Shown piece by piece: positions 18,198 through 27,523 of a stretch of 64,000 nt of DNA. Numbering within the stretch: the first letter of the stretch is position 1; every line of letters begins with the position of its first letter. The notes below the pieces were generated by a model. The model was given only the letters and a program-made list of their open reading frames with translations. It did no database searches and was not told where the DNA came from. The DNA comes from Hydrogenophaga sp. PAMC20947. Lineage in GTDB: Bacteria; Pseudomonadota; Gammaproteobacteria; Burkholderiales; Burkholderiaceae_C. Made by a program: the position numbers and the translations under genes. The stretch covers positions 1,302,001 through 1,366,000 of the forward strand of contig NZ_CP039252.1 of the NCBI RefSeq assembly GCF_004795855.1. The letters are read 5' to 3'.

Positions 18198-18665
18198 TCA
18201 GGGGTGGTCGGTGGGCGGTTTCATTGGGCTGGGTATGCGCACCGAGAGGGTGGCTTTGTGCACTTCCTGCAGGAAATAGGTCAGCCCCGTCACCATGGCC
18301 AGGGTGGCGCAAGTGAACAGCAGGCCGATGACCCATTTCAGATCAAACTGCAGCAATACCTCCAGAAACAGCGAGCCGATCACGGTACAGACCAGCAGTG
18401 CGGCCAGGGTGCAGGCGGTGATGGCGGCGCTGGCGAGGTGGCGGCGGCGTTCCAGGCTGTGCAGCTCTTCGTTCTGGTTTGCGCTCAACTGCGCGCCCGG
18501 GGGCTGGCTCAGTTCAGACAAACGGCGGCCACGGTCGATGATGCGGGCCAAACGGCCGGCCATGACGTTGAGCAGGCCGGCGATGCCGGTTAATAGAAAG
18601 GCTGGCGCAAGCGCAAGCTGGATGGCGTGACCGACGTCACCGATGTTGAGCACGGTATTGAACAT
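18198..18665 (-). CDS. DUF2721 membrane protein
   Basis: 155 aa with three hydrophobic segments: ALAPAFLLTGIAGLLNVM, then AAITACTLAALLVCTVIGSLFLEV and WVIGLLFTCATLAMVTGLTYF. Between them is a charged cytosolic loop with the DUF2721 signature GRLARIIDRGRRL. Function unknown; family members are small inner-membrane proteins. The ATG at 18665 (MFNTVLNIGDVGHAIQ) gives the family-typical N-terminus. The preceding 255 bases, up to the hemerythrin gene, hold no gene I can support. Confidence 0.85.
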   Translation of the reverse strand: MFNTVLNIGDVGHAIQLALAPAFLLTGIAGLLNVMAGRLARIIDRGRRLSELSQPPGAQLSANQNEELHSLERRRHLASAAITACTLAALLVCTVIGSLFLEVLLQFDLKWVIGLLFTCATLAMVTGLTYFLQEVHKATLSVRIPSPMKPPTDHP

Positions 18666-18920
18666 GGAGCTCCGATGGCTGTTGTGGAAACCATGCCGCC
18701 CTGCGGCCGACATGCTCAGCACCTTCCAGCCTGGCCAATGCCCCACTCAACCCGCCTCAAAAGCAGACATGAGGATCTGTTTGTGTTGTTGGCTGCACTC
18801 GCCGCCGGCTGGGGGGCTGGCCACAAATGTATCAAAGCCCGTGGAATCGTGCGTGCAGCGCCCAGCTGCCTTTCGCGGGGCTCCGCCGCCCGTCCCACTC
18901 CGCGCGGCCGAAGGCCGGGA

Positions 18921-19457
18921 TCAGATGTAAGCGTTGACGGGTTTGACGTGGCGCATGTGCAGCGACATACCCAAGGCCGCCATGTGGTTGCTGTTGCGCC
19001 CCAGAATTTCTTCGGCCAGTGGCAGGAATTCGGCTTCTTCGAACCGGGCATGCCCCTGGTATTCCGAGACCAGGCGGTGGAGTTCGCTCACGTCCAGGTG
19101 GGTGTTGTGCCCTTTGGCCACCTGCTTGAGGTCTTTTTCCAGCTGCTTCCAGAGCAGTTCGATGGCGCGGTGCTCGTTGGTGAGGCGTTGAGCCATGGCT
19201 TTGACGCGGGCCAGTTCTTCACCGGGCTTCGCGCTGGCGATCACGGCGGGAAACAGCTCACGCTCTTCTTCGAGGTGGTGTTCGAAGATGGCTTCCCGAA
19301 AAAATTCCAGCGATTGTTCGGCGATAGAGCGGGCGCGAGCTGCGGGCTCCAGCAAGGCGGGGAGTTCGTCCAGCGCTTGCAGGCGCTTGAGAATGCCGAC
19401 GTGGCAGTTGCTGAAATTGCTGATGGGGGTGTCGACTGGGCTCTTTGTCTCGGACAT
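18921..19457 (-). CDS. Hemerythrin HHE-domain protein
   Basis: 178 aa helical protein with a hemerythrin-type HHE cation-binding domain. Candidate ligands are in CHVGIL, EHHLEEERELF, NEHRAIELLW and GHARFEEAEFLPL, which fit the H...HxxxE...HxxxH...E pattern for a di-iron site. Such proteins sense or store O2 or NO or protect iron-sulfur centres. Probably cytosolic. A strong AGAGGAG ribosome-binding site precedes the ATG at 19457. It stands alone, and no regulator is adjacent. Confidence 0.88.
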   Translation of the reverse strand: MSETKSPVDTPISNFSNCHVGILKRLQALDELPALLEPAARARSIAEQSLEFFREAIFEHHLEEERELFPAVIASAKPGEELARVKAMAQRLTNEHRAIELLWKQLEKDLKQVAKGHNTHLDVSELHRLVSEYQGHARFEEAEFLPLAEEILGRNSNHMAALGMSLHMRHVKPVNAYI

Positions 19458-19608
19458 GGGGGGCTCCTCTGGCTCGCGGCGTGGGCATCAGAGGTGCCCT
19501 GGAGCACGCGCGATGCGGTGGTTCTGCAGTCTAGGCAGCGCTGGCATTGGCACCTTGATGCAAGTCAATACTCGTGAGCAAAGGGTTGCCCTCAGGAATT
19601 CTCTTGCG

Positions 19609-19643
19609 AAAAAAAGCCAGCTGCGTATGCACGCTGCCGGCTT
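19609..19643 (-). terminator. Intrinsic terminator of the DUF4148 gene
   Basis: On the minus strand AAGCCGGCAGCGT pairs with ACGCAGCTGGCTT (12 of 13 pairs, one G-U, loop GCAT) and runs into seven U. It lies 67 bases past the DUF4148 stop. Confidence 0.88.
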
Positions 19644-19709
19644 GATATTGCGCCCGAGGGTGCCTCGGAGGGGGGACCCGTCACGAAATCGGTTGACCGA
19701 AGTCGCTTC

Positions 19710-20222
19710 TTAACGGGCAGAGACTTGCGCGTTGGCTGGGTTCTGGGCCACAGCATTGTCGGTGGCGTAGCGCGCTGGGTAGGCCTGGGCCAGGGTCTCG
19801 CCGGTTTCACCGTTGATCACGATGTCGCCTGTGCGCTGGGCCAGGGCCAGCTCAGCCTTCACGTCTGCGCGGGTTTTGGTGGACAGCGTTGCGGGGAATT
19901 GGGCGGGGTTCAATTCGGCCACGGTCTGGCCGGTTTCGCCGTTGGCGATCACATCACCAGCTTCCTGGGCAGCGGCGAGTTCGGCTTTCACCTGGGCGCG
20001 GCTCAGACCTTCGGTGGTGTAAGCAGCGGGGTACAGGTTGGGAGACACGTCTTTGGCCAGGGCACCGCTCTCGCTGTTGGCGATCACGTTGCCGGTGCGC
20101 TGGGCAGCGGCGAGTTCGGCTTTCACCTGAGCACGGGTCAGGCCACTGTCAGCGGCAAATGCGGAGCCCGAAGCCACAGCGGCGACGGCGAGAACGATGG
20201 CGGAGAATTTTGCGGAGTTCAT
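19710..20222 (-). CDS. Exported protein with three DUF4148 repeats
   Basis: 170 aa with a signal peptide cleaved near residue 24 (AAVASGSAFAAD). The mature part consists of three tandem copies of about 45 residues, each with a core RAQVKAELAAAQ or RADVKAELALAQ, then GDVIANGETG or a variant, then P-A-x-Y/F. DUF4148 proteins are small periplasmic proteins frequent in Burkholderiales; usually one copy is present, and the function is unknown. AAGGA lies 8-9 bases before the ATG. A sigma-70-like promoter at 20402-20430 implies a leader of about 170 bases. The terminator is at 19609-19643, so the gene is monocistronic. It is divergent from a LysR regulator. Confidence 0.88.
   Translation of the reverse strand: MNSAKFSAIVLAVAAVASGSAFAADSGLTRAQVKAELAAAQRTGNVIANSESGALAKDVSPNLYPAAYTTEGLSRAQVKAELAAAQEAGDVIANGETGQTVAELNPAQFPATLSTKTRADVKAELALAQRTGDIVINGETGETLAQAYPARYATDNAVAQNPANAQVSAR
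19732..20150 (-). repeat. Threefold in-gene repeat (DUF4148 units)
   Basis: Three degenerate tandem units of about 45 codons share the (A)xVKAELAxAQ core and a GD/GN-V-I-x-N-x-E-T/S-G turn. The third is the most diverged (DIVINGETGETLAQ). This points to internal duplication followed by drift. Confidence 0.8.
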
Positions 20223-20281
20223 GGTGTGTGTCCTTTCGAGACGGAAATACAAAGGTTTGAATGACTGGCTGATGGATCGTG

Positions 20282-20297
20282 CCGGCCACACGGCCGG
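20282..20297 (-). promoter_or_regulatory. Hairpin in the DUF4148 leader
   Basis: CCGGCC (20282-20287) and GGCCGG (20292-20297) with loop ACAC form a stable 6-bp GC stem in the predicted long 5' leader, about 60-75 bases before the start codon. A role in RNA stability is possible. Confidence 0.4.
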
Positions 20298-20401
20298 TTG
20301 TCTTTTCACTGCGATTTCGCTTCTTTTCGATTTGTTTCGGAAGCGTTGTTTGCTGCGATGAATGAACTTTAAAACGATCATCCATCGGGAAAAACCCTTG
20401 G

Positions 20402-20430
20402 TTTAGAGACTCTGTATTGCGGAATGTGAA
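20402..20430 (-). promoter_or_regulatory. Sigma-70-like promoter of the DUF4148 gene
   Basis: On the minus strand TTCACA (20425-20430) and TCTAAA (20402-20407) are separated by exactly 17 bases, matching 5 of 6 and 4 of 6 consensus bases. Start predicted near 20395. Confidence 0.5.
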
Positions 20431-20435
20431 ACAAT
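20416..20435. promoter_or_regulatory. Possible LysR operator
   Basis: Dyad ATTG-N12-CAAT overlaps the -35 of the DUF4148 promoter and lies 31 bases before the divergent LysR gene. This is the usual place for LysR-type regulation of a divergent target. It includes a T-N11-A element. Inference from position and symmetry only. Confidence 0.35.
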
Positions 20436-20452
20436 CGAGGCTTCGAAACCCC

Positions 20453-20458
20453 AATTAT
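20453..20458 (+). promoter_or_regulatory. Possible -10 box before the LysR gene (leaderless)
   Basis: AATTAT (4 of 6) ends 7 bases before the ATG. No Shine-Dalgarno sequence is present. Same spacing as at yciB and dapC. Confidence 0.3.
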
Positions 20459-20465
20459 CTGAACT

Positions 20466-21401
20466 ATGGACCGATTGAGCTCAATGCGCGTGTTCTTGCG
20501 CGTGATCGACGAAGGCGGCTTCGCTGCTGCCGCGCGCGCTCTGGACATGTCGCCTGCCGTGGTGACACGCCTGGTGGCTGATCTGGAAGAACACCTGGGT
20601 ACCCGCTTGCTGCACCGCACGACCCGGCGCCAATCGCTCACCGAAGCGGGTGAGCAGTATGTAGAGCGGGTGCGCATGATCCTGCAGGATCTGGACGAAG
20701 CCCACGCTCTGGTGAGTTCGCAGACCCAGGAGTTGAGCGGCACGTTGCGGATTCTGGCGCCTCCGGTGCTGGCCACCCACATCCTTTCCCCTTCGCTGGC
20801 GGGCTTTCGGCAGGCGTACCCGAATATCTTGCTCGATATCGAGGTGGCGTCGCATCGGGAGCCGCCCATCGAGGACTTTGACGTGACCCTGATGGGCGCG
20901 GACGCAAGCTTTGACGGCAACATCGTGGCGCGCAAGGTCATTTCAACCGAAGCCATTCTGGTGGCTTCACCGACCTATCTGGCCAAACGCGGCTCGCCCG
21001 CCACACCTGCCGACTTGCTGCAACACGACTGCCTGCGCATGACGCCATCGGGCTTGCGCAACCGACCCTGGCACCTGTTCCGCTCAGACGACGAATCACA
21101 GGTGGCCGACGTGGACGTCAAGCCTGTTTTGTGGGCAAACCACACCGACACATTGATGCGTGCGGCAATTGATGGCGCCGGCATCACCGCGACCACCGTG
21201 GAACTGGCCGCGCCACACCTGTTCACGGGGGCGCTGGTGCGGGTGTTGAGCCCGTGGATCACCAACCGCTACACACTGTACGCCGCCCTGCCCAGCCGCA
21301 AGTTCATGCCGCAACGCACCCGGGTTTTTCTCGACTACTTCATCGAGCAGACGCGCAGCAACGTTGCCAGGGCGCTGTCGGTGTGCGACGGCGGCTGCTG
21401 A
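20466..21401 (+). CDS. LysR-family transcriptional regulator
   Basis: 311 aa. An N-terminal winged helix-turn-helix (residues about 1-60: MRVFLRVIDEGGFAAAARAL, then SPAVVTRLVADLEEHLGTRLLHRTTR) is followed by a periplasmic-binding-protein-like effector domain (LSGTLRILAPPVLATHIL onward). The group resembles the CrgA/DmlR type. The effector is unknown. It is divergent from the DUF4148 gene, with 243 bases between start codons that contain a dyad and a promoter, so the DUF4148 gene is the obvious candidate target, with autoregulation likely. No ribosome-binding site is visible before the ATG. Confidence 0.92.
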   Translation: MDRLSSMRVFLRVIDEGGFAAAARALDMSPAVVTRLVADLEEHLGTRLLHRTTRRQSLTEAGEQYVERVRMILQDLDEAHALVSSQTQELSGTLRILAPPVLATHILSPSLAGFRQAYPNILLDIEVASHREPPIEDFDVTLMGADASFDGNIVARKVISTEAILVASPTYLAKRGSPATPADLLQHDCLRMTPSGLRNRPWHLFRSDDESQVADVDVKPVLWANHTDTLMRAAIDGAGITATTVELAAPHLFTGALVRVLSPWITNRYTLYAALPSRKFMPQRTRVFLDYFIEQTRSNVARALSVCDGGC

Positions 21402-21416
21402 GGGGCGGGTAGCGCC

Positions 21417-22388
21417 TCAATGGGCTGGCGCGTGCCCGCGCAAGCGTTGTACGGTGTTGAACACCCAAACAGCCACGCCCCCTGCGATCAGCCCGGCGAC
21501 ACCGCCGGCCAAGCTGTTCAGCAGGCCGCCAACCCAGCCCATATTTTCGGTGAGCTGCTCCACAGCGTGGCCCAACGCCGGGATGCCGTGCAACAGGATG
21601 CCGCCGCCGACCAGGAACATGGCGGCAGTGCCGACCACCGAGAGGGCCTTCATCAGCCAGGGGGCAAACACCAGAATGCCCCGGCCAAAGGCCTGCTTCC
21701 AGCTGGCCACCTGACGGGTCAGGTACAAACCGGCGTCGTCGAGCTTGACGATGCCTGCGACCAAGCCATAAACCCCCAGCGTCATGATGATGGAAATCCC
21801 GACCAAAACAGACACCTGGCGCCCAAACGATGCGGCGGCCACGGTGCCCAGGGTGATGACGATGATTTCGGCGGACAAGATGAAGTCGGTGCGGATGGCG
21901 CCTTTGATCTTGCCTTTCTCGAAGGCCACCAGATCGACCTCCTCGTCGTTCACGGCCTTGACCAGATCGGCATGGTGGGCGTTGTCCTCAGCTTTGCTGT
22001 GAAAGAAGGCATGCAGGAGTTTTTCAGCGCCTTCAAAACACAGGAACAGGCCGCCCAGCATCAGCAAGGGGGTGATGGCCCACGACGCCACGGCGCTGAT
22101 CACCAGCGCGGCTGGCACCAGAATGGCTTTGTTGAGCAGCGATCCTTTGCACACCGCCCAGACCACGGGCAACTCACGATCGGCCCGCACACCGGTGACC
22201 TGCTCTGCGTTGAGCGCCAGATCGTCGCCCAGCACCCCAGCGGTCTTTTTGGCGGCCATCTGGGTCATGGCGGCCACGTCATCGGCGGCGCTCATGCCTT
22301 GGCGGGCAGCAACCTTGGTCATGACGGCCACATCGTCGAGCAAGGTGGCGATGTCGTCGATGAGGGCGAGAAGGCTGGATGCGGCCAT
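21417..22388 (-). CDS. DUF808 inner-membrane protein (YedI type)
   Basis: 323 aa polytopic protein of the DUF808 family. The N-terminal segment SSLLALIDDIATLLDDVAVM and the repeated MTKVAARQG/MTQMAAKKTAG pattern are diagnostic. Hydrophobic helices occur at AILVPAALVISAVASWAI, PLLMLGGLFLCFEGAEKL, IIVITLGTVAAASF, VLVGISIIMTLGVYGLVAGIV and two near the C-terminus. Function unknown. It is convergent with the LysR gene 15 bases away and 26 bases downstream of the PhyH gene on the same strand, so it may be co-transcribed with PhyH. Confidence 0.9.
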   Translation of the reverse strand: MAASSLLALIDDIATLLDDVAVMTKVAARQGMSAADDVAAMTQMAAKKTAGVLGDDLALNAEQVTGVRADRELPVVWAVCKGSLLNKAILVPAALVISAVASWAITPLLMLGGLFLCFEGAEKLLHAFFHSKAEDNAHHADLVKAVNDEEVDLVAFEKGKIKGAIRTDFILSAEIIVITLGTVAAASFGRQVSVLVGISIIMTLGVYGLVAGIVKLDDAGLYLTRQVASWKQAFGRGILVFAPWLMKALSVVGTAAMFLVGGGILLHGIPALGHAVEQLTENMGWVGGLLNSLAGGVAGLIAGGVAVWVFNTVQRLRGHAPAH

Positions 22389-22414
22389 GGGGTGAAGTTC
22401 TTTCGGGTGCGTGG

Positions 22415-23233
22415 TCAGGCCGCAGGCCAGACCAGTGGAAAAAGGGGATCGGTCATCGGGGCGCCATCGGGCAAGCGCTCACGGAGGCCGGGAAACGGTG
22501 GCGACGTGCGCCAGGGGCGCGGCGCATGGCGCGCATCATCGCCGAGGTAGCGCGCTGAGAATACACGGCGGCGCGTACCGGGCGGCGTGCCATTCGATGC
22601 GTGCAGGCTGAGCATGTGGAAGGCCACACAATCTCCGGGCTCCAGTGCCCAGCCCAGTTGGCGAAAGCGCTGCGGCTCGGCATCGATGGCCGGCAACTCG
22701 GCCAATGCCCCGTCGGGGAACCATTTGGCCTGGTTGTCGCGAAAGGTGCGCGGCATGTACCAGGTGCCTGCGTGTGAACCCGCCACGAAGCGCAGCGTGC
22801 TCGCCAGTGGCACCGGATCCACAGGGGTCCAGAAACTCACGTTTTGGCGGCCGCTGACGTTGTAGTAAGGCTGATCCTGGTGCCAAGGGGTTGGCTGGCG
22901 GGTACCCGATGCCTTGACCAGCAGATGGTCGTGGTACAGGCGCGCTGTTTCACTCTGCATCAACTGGGCGGCGATGTGCGGCAGCGCTGAGTTTTCCAGA
23001 ATCTCCCGGTACGCCGGGTTGTTTTGCCAGGTGCAGAAATCTTCGACAAACCGGCCCGGATCATCCTTTTCGCTGGCCACCAAGGCCAAGGGGCTCAGAT
23101 GGGCCAGGTTGCGTTCGACGCCGGCTTCCAACTGCCGCAAGTCTGCCGCGCTGAGCACCCCACGCAAGACCACCGCACCATCGGCAGCATAGGCCTCGAT
23201 GGTTTCCGGGTTCAACGGGTAGGTTTTCGACAT
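22415..23233 (-). CDS. Phytanoyl-CoA dioxygenase (PhyH) family protein
   Basis: 272 aa non-haem Fe(II)/2-oxoglutarate oxygenase. The metal triad is readable: H118-x-D120 in PWHQDQPYY, and a distal histidine in FHMLSLHAS (H206 or H211). RRRVFSARY provides the 2-oxoglutarate-binding arginine. It would hydroxylate a small molecule; the substrate is unknown. No signal peptide. The start at 23233 has only a weak ribosome-binding site. It lies downstream of purL on the same strand with a repeat element in between. Confidence 0.87.
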   Translation of the reverse strand: MSKTYPLNPETIEAYAADGAVVLRGVLSAADLRQLEAGVERNLAHLSPLALVASEKDDPGRFVEDFCTWQNNPAYREILENSALPHIAAQLMQSETARLYHDHLLVKASGTRQPTPWHQDQPYYNVSGRQNVSFWTPVDPVPLASTLRFVAGSHAGTWYMPRTFRDNQAKWFPDGALAELPAIDAEPQRFRQLGWALEPGDCVAFHMLSLHASNGTPPGTRRRVFSARYLGDDARHAPRPWRTSPPFPGLRERLPDGAPMTDPLFPLVWPAA

Positions 23234-23270
23234 CGGAACGAAGTCAGCAATGCCTTAACCCAGGAACACC

Positions 23271-23341
23271 ACGGAACTGGCCTTGCCATGCCGCTGGTGT
23301 TGCCCCCCTTGATGGGGTGACGTGCAAAGCACGGCGCGGGG
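23271..23341 (+). repeat. Dispersed comamonad-type intergenic repeat, copy A
   Basis: GC-rich element made of short hairpins: GGCCTTGCC, then CCCCTTGATGGGG, then CGTGC-AAA-GCACG, then GGGGGTG. It lies between purL and the PhyH gene. It aligns along its length with the elements at 49195-49270 and, inverted, at 35500-35567. Confidence 0.75.
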
Positions 23342-23344
23342 GTG

Positions 23345-26300
23345 TCATCCCAAAGCCCGTCGCGCATTGCGCCAGATGCGCATCCACGGGCTCTGCGCGG
23401 CTGGATCGCCGTTCGTCCAGCTCATCTGGATGTTGCGGAACACGCGCTCGGGGTGCGGCATCATGGCGGTGAAGCGGCCGTCGGCCGTGGTCACGGCGGT
23501 CAGGCCGCCCGGGCTGCCGTTGGGGTTGAACGGGTATTGCTCGGTGGCGGCGCCCGCGTTGTCGACATAGCGCATGGCGGCCAGCGCTTTTGACGCATCA
23601 CCGCGGTGCTTGAAGTTGGCGTAGCCTTCGCCGTGCGCTACCGCAATGGGCAAGCGGCTGCCGGCCATGCCTTGCAGGAACAGGCTGGGCGATTCCAGCA
23701 CCTCGACCATGGACAGGCGCGCTTCAAAACGCTCGCTCTGGTTGGTGGTGAACCGGGGCCAGGCTTCGGCACCGGGAATGATGTCGGCCAACTCGGCGAA
23801 CATCTGGCAGCCGTTGCACACGCCCAGGCCAAAGGTATTTTGACGGGCGAAGAATTCCCGGAACTGGTCGGCCAGCACATCGTTGAAGGTGATGCTGCGT
23901 GCCCAGCCAATGCCGGCACCCAGGGTATCGCCGTAGCTGAAGCCGCCACAAGCGACCACGCCCTGGAAATTGCGCAGGTGGGCCCGGCCCATTTGCAGAT
24001 CCGTCATGTGCACATCAAAGGCTTCGAAACCGGCTTGCGTGAAGGCGTAGGCCATTTCCACATGAGAGTTCACGCCCTGCTCCCGCAGGATCGCCACCTT
24101 CGGGCGCGACAGGTTCAAGAACGGCGCGGCCACGTTGTCGGCCGGGTCGAAGCTCAGCGATACATGCATGCCCGGGTCTTCTGCCAAGCCTGCGGCGGCG
24201 TGTTCGGCGTCGGCGCAGGCCGGGTTGTCGCGCTGCTGGTTGATCTTCCAGCTCACGCTGTCCCACACCTGGTGCAGGTCAAACAGGTCGGCACTGAACA
24301 CGGACTTGGTGTCGCGCCAGACCTGCAGCTTGCCCTTGCCCACCTCAATGGGGGAACTGAGCGGGCGCGTTTTGCCTATGAAATGGCTGTGCTTGGACAA
24401 GCTGTGCTTGCGCAGGGTTTGCATCACGGCATCGCGCTCCGTGGTTTTGACCTGGATCACCGCGCCGAGCTCTTCGCTGAACAACGCCTTGAGCGTGAGC
24501 TCTTCGCGGCGCGCGCTGACCTGGGTGGCCCAGTTTTTCGCGTCGCCCGAATCCATGCGGCTGTCCGAGATGCCGTCACCTTCGATGAGCAGCATGTCGA
24601 TGTTGAGCGACACGCCAATGTGGCCGGCAAATGCCATTTCGGCTGCGGTGGCCAGCAGGCCGCCGTCGCTGCGGTCGTGGTAGGCCAGGATTTGACCCTG
24701 GGCACGCAGCGCGTTGATGGCGTTGACAAGGTTGATGATGTCTTGCGGATCGTCCAGATCGGGCACGCCATCTTTCACCGGGCAGCCGGGCTGGTTCAGC
24801 GTCTGGCCGAGAATGCTGCCGGCCATGCGGTGCTGGCCTTTGCCCAGATCGATCAGGATCAGGGTGGTGTCGTCGATCTCGGTATTGAGTTGAGGGGTGA
24901 GCGTGTTACGCACATCGGCCAAAGTGGCAAATGCGGTCACGATCAGGCTGACCGGTGAAGTCACTTTCTTTTGCTCTGTCACCCCCGCCCACTGCGTGCG
25001 CATCGACAAGCTGTCTTTGCCCACGGGAATGGAAATGCCCAGCGCCGGACACAGCTCCATGCCCACGGCCTTGACCGTTTCGTACAGCGCAGCATCTTCG
25101 CCCGGCTCACCGCAAGCCGCCATCCAGTTGGCGCTGAGCTTCACACGGGAGAGTTCAAACGGAGCGGCGAGCAGGTTGGTGATGGCCTCGGCCACCGCCA
25201 TGCGGCCCGAGGCCGGCGCGTCCAGCGCGGCCAGCGGCGTGCGCTCGCCCATGCTCATGGCTTCGCCAGCGAACCCGGAAAAATCGGCCAGCGTCACAGC
25301 GCAGTCGGCCACGGGCACCTGCCAAGGGCCCACCATCTGGTCGCGGTGGCTCAGGCCCCCCACGGTGCGGTCGCCGATGGTGATCAGGAAGCGCTTGGAC
25401 GCAACGGTGGGGTGGCTCAGGACATCGATCACGGCCTTTTGCAAATCCACGCCGGTGAGCTCCATGGGCACCGCCCGGCGCACCACGGTCTTCACATCGC
25501 GGTGCATTTTGGGTGGTTTGCCCAGGAGCACGTCCATCGGCATATCCACCGGAGACTCTTTGCCCTCGTCAAACACCGTCAGATGGCGCTCCTCGGTGGC
25601 CACGCCGACCACCGCAAACGGACATCGCTCGCGCTCGCAAAAAGCCTTGAATTGCTCCAGCGATTCGGGCGCGATGGCCAGTACATAACGTTCCTGGCTT
25701 TCGTTGCACCAGATTTCTTTGGGCGCGAGCCCGCTCTCTTCGAGCTGCACGGCGTTGAGGTCAAAGCGTGCACCGCGCCCGGCATCGTTGGTCAGCTCGG
25801 GGAAGGCGTTGGACAGGCCACCTGCACCCACGTCGTGGATGAACAGAACGGGGTTGTTCTCACCTTGCGCCCAGCAATGGTTGATGACCTCTTGCGCGCG
25901 GCGTTCGATTTCAGGGTTGCCGCGCTGCACGGAATCAAAGTCGAGCGAAGCGGCGTTGGTGCCGCTGGCCATGGAGCTGGCAGCGCTGCCGCCCATGCCG
26001 ATTTTCATGCCCGGGCCACCCAGCTGGATCAGCAGGGATCCAGCCGGAAAATCGATTTTCTTGGTTTGTCCGGCATCGATCACGCCCAGGCCGCCCGCGA
26101 TCATGATGGGTTTGTGATAACCGCGCATCACGCCGGTCACGGCCTGTTCGTATTCGCGGAAATAGCCCAGCAGGTTGGGTCGGCCGAATTCGTTGTTGAA
26201 TGCCGCGCCACCCAGCGGGCCCTCGGTCATGATTTGCAGCGGGCTGGCGATGTGCTCGGGTTTGCCATCGGGCTGATCACTCATGCCGCCCCAGAGTTTG

Positions 26301-27373
26301 GACACAGTGAACCCGGTCAGGCCAGCCTTCGGCTTGGAGCCGCGTCCGGTGGCGCCTTCGTCGCGGATTTCACCACCTGCGCCTGTGGCTGCGCCAGGAA
26401 ATGGAGAAATCGCGGTGGGGTGGTTGTGGGTTTCCACCTTCATCAGGATGTGATGGGTGGCTGTCTCGGATGTGTAGGCCGGCGAGGCTGACGTAGAGCC
26501 CATGCCCCCTCGCGCAACGAAGCGTTCGATCTCACTGCCTTCCATGATGGAGGCGTTGTCGGAATACGCCACGATGGTGTGTTGTGGCGCCGTCTGGTGC
26601 GTGTGGCGGATCATGCCAAACAGGCTCTTTTCCTGCAACGCCCCGTCAATGGTGAACTGGGCGTTGAAGATCTTGTGGCGGCAGTGTTCGCTGTTGGCCT
26701 GCGCGAACATCATCAACTCCACGTCGGTGGGGTTGCGCTTGAGCTCGGTGAAAGCGTTCACCAGATACTCGATTTCGTCTTCAGCCAAAGCAAGACCCCA
26801 GGCCTTGTTGGCCGCTTCCAGCGCAGCTTTGCCGCCGCCCAGCACATCCACATGCTCCATGGGTGCCGCATGCAGCTCGGTGAACAGCGCTTCGGCCTGG
26901 CTGCGCTCGGTCGTCACCGCCTCGGTCATGCGGTCGTGCAGCAGATCGGCCACGGCGCGCAGTTGCTCTGCGTTCAGAGTGGGTTTGCTCAAAAGGCCGG
27001 TTTTCAGTGTGACCCGGTATTCCACCAGCCGTTCCACCCGGTGCAAGGCCAGGCCGCAGTTGTGGGCGATGTCGGTCGCTTTGGAGGCCCAGGGTGAGAC
27101 GGTGCCCAGGCGGGGCATCACCAGCACGCCTGCGGCCCCTGATTTTTCGGCACTCAGGTGGACTTCGGTGCAGGGCTCGCCGTAGGCCATCAGCTGGGCC
27201 AAACGCTCCAGGGTGCGCGCATCGGGCTCGGCGTCAAAGGCAGCCAGATGGACAAAGCGGGCAGACAGGCCGTTGATCTTGTCAGAGATCGCGGCCAGGC
27301 GCGGCATGAATTGCTGGACTTTGAAGTCGCTGAGGGCATTGCCGCCCTCGAAGAAACGCAGATGCAGGGTCAC
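23345..27373 (-). CDS. purL: Phosphoribosylformylglycinamidine synthase
   Basis: Large single-chain FGAM synthase of 1342 aa that converts FGAR, glutamine and ATP to FGAM in de novo purine synthesis. It combines an N-terminal adaptor, a duplicated AIR-synthase-like catalytic region ([52 protein letters not shown]) and a C-terminal class I glutaminase (about residues 1050-1342). The nucleophile cysteine is in GVCNGCQM, with the His/Glu pair in the AVAHGEGYA and MPHPERVFR regions. The start is GTG at 27373, with no clear ribosome-binding site. It is upstream of the PhyH gene. A repeated CTGGCCAAT motif lies in its upstream region. Confidence 0.97.
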   Translation of the reverse strand: MTLHLRFFEGGNALSDFKVQQFMPRLAAISDKINGLSARFVHLAAFDAEPDARTLERLAQLMAYGEPCTEVHLSAEKSGAAGVLVMPRLGTVSPWASKATDIAHNCGLALHRVERLVEYRVTLKTGLLSKPTLNAEQLRAVADLLHDRMTEAVTTERSQAEALFTELHAAPMEHVDVLGGGKAALEAANKAWGLALAEDEIEYLVNAFTELKRNPTDVELMMFAQANSEHCRHKIFNAQFTIDGALQEKSLFGMIRHTHQTAPQHTIVAYSDNASIMEGSEIERFVARGGMGSTSASPAYTSETATHHILMKVETHNHPTAISPFPGAATGAGGEIRDEGATGRGSKPKAGLTGFTVSKLWGGMSDQPDGKPEHIASPLQIMTEGPLGGAAFNNEFGRPNLLGYFREYEQAVTGVMRGYHKPIMIAGGLGVIDAGQTKKIDFPAGSLLIQLGGPGMKIGMGGSAASSMASGTNAASLDFDSVQRGNPEIERRAQEVINHCWAQGENNPVLFIHDVGAGGLSNAFPELTNDAGRGARFDLNAVQLEESGLAPKEIWCNESQERYVLAIAPESLEQFKAFCERERCPFAVVGVATEERHLTVFDEGKESPVDMPMDVLLGKPPKMHRDVKTVVRRAVPMELTGVDLQKAVIDVLSHPTVASKRFLITIGDRTVGGLSHRDQMVGPWQVPVADCAVTLADFSGFAGEAMSMGERTPLAALDAPASGRMAVAEAITNLLAAPFELSRVKLSANWMAACGEPGEDAALYETVKAVGMELCPALGISIPVGKDSLSMRTQWAGVTEQKKVTSPVSLIVTAFATLADVRNTLTPQLNTEIDDTTLILIDLGKGQHRMAGSILGQTLNQPGCPVKDGVPDLDDPQDIINLVNAINALRAQGQILAYHDRSDGGLLATAAEMAFAGHIGVSLNIDMLLIEGDGISDSRMDSGDAKNWATQVSARREELTLKALFSEELGAVIQVKTTERDAVMQTLRKHSLSKHSHFIGKTRPLSSPIEVGKGKLQVWRDTKSVFSADLFDLHQVWDSVSWKINQQRDNPACADAEHAAAGLAEDPGMHVSLSFDPADNVAAPFLNLSRPKVAILREQGVNSHVEMAYAFTQAGFEAFDVHMTDLQMGRAHLRNFQGVVACGGFSYGDTLGAGIGWARSITFNDVLADQFREFFARQNTFGLGVCNGCQMFAELADIIPGAEAWPRFTTNQSERFEARLSMVEVLESPSLFLQGMAGSRLPIAVAHGEGYANFKHRGDASKALAAMRYVDNAGAATEQYPFNPNGSPGGLTAVTTADGRFTAMMPHPERVFRNIQMSWTNGDPAAQSPWMRIWRNARRALG

Positions 27374-27451
27374 GGTGGGTGGCCTAGAACGACCGGGCGC
27401 AGGCAGTGCCCGGAGGATGGGTGGAAACCCCCGATTTTACCCGTGCAGGCG

Positions 27452-27513
27452 CTGGCCAATTAGCCCACAAGAACCCTCATTGGCCAGATTCCAAGCAAAT
27501 GCATCTGGCCAAT
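27452..27513. promoter_or_regulatory. Threefold CTGGCCAAT motif upstream of purL
   Basis: CTGGCCAAT at 27452-27460, its inverse ATTGGCCAG at 27479-27487, and CTGGCCAAT again at 27505-27513, at spacings of 27 and 26 bases. The last two form a perfect 10-bp inverted repeat (ATTGGCCAGA - 15 - TCTGGCCAAT). It could be a regulator site for purL or a hairpin ending the upstream gene; there is no U-run. Confidence 0.5.
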
Positions 27514-27523
27514 GGGACCTGTT

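Noticed and set aside
23363..23379. A 17-base match to the hairpin region at 12211-12227 (GCGCATTGCGCCAGATG)
   Set aside because: Here it codes for the purL C-terminus with no flanking similarity; chance match.
23606..24958. Long rightward open frame (450 codons) opposite purL
   Set aside because: Lies fully on the other strand of a clear purL; its protein is Gly/His/Arg/Val-rich with no recognisable domain, typical of a high-GC antisense shadow.
24971..26491. 506-codon rightward open frame opposite purL
   Set aside because: Same reason; purL motifs on the other strand are intact across the whole span.
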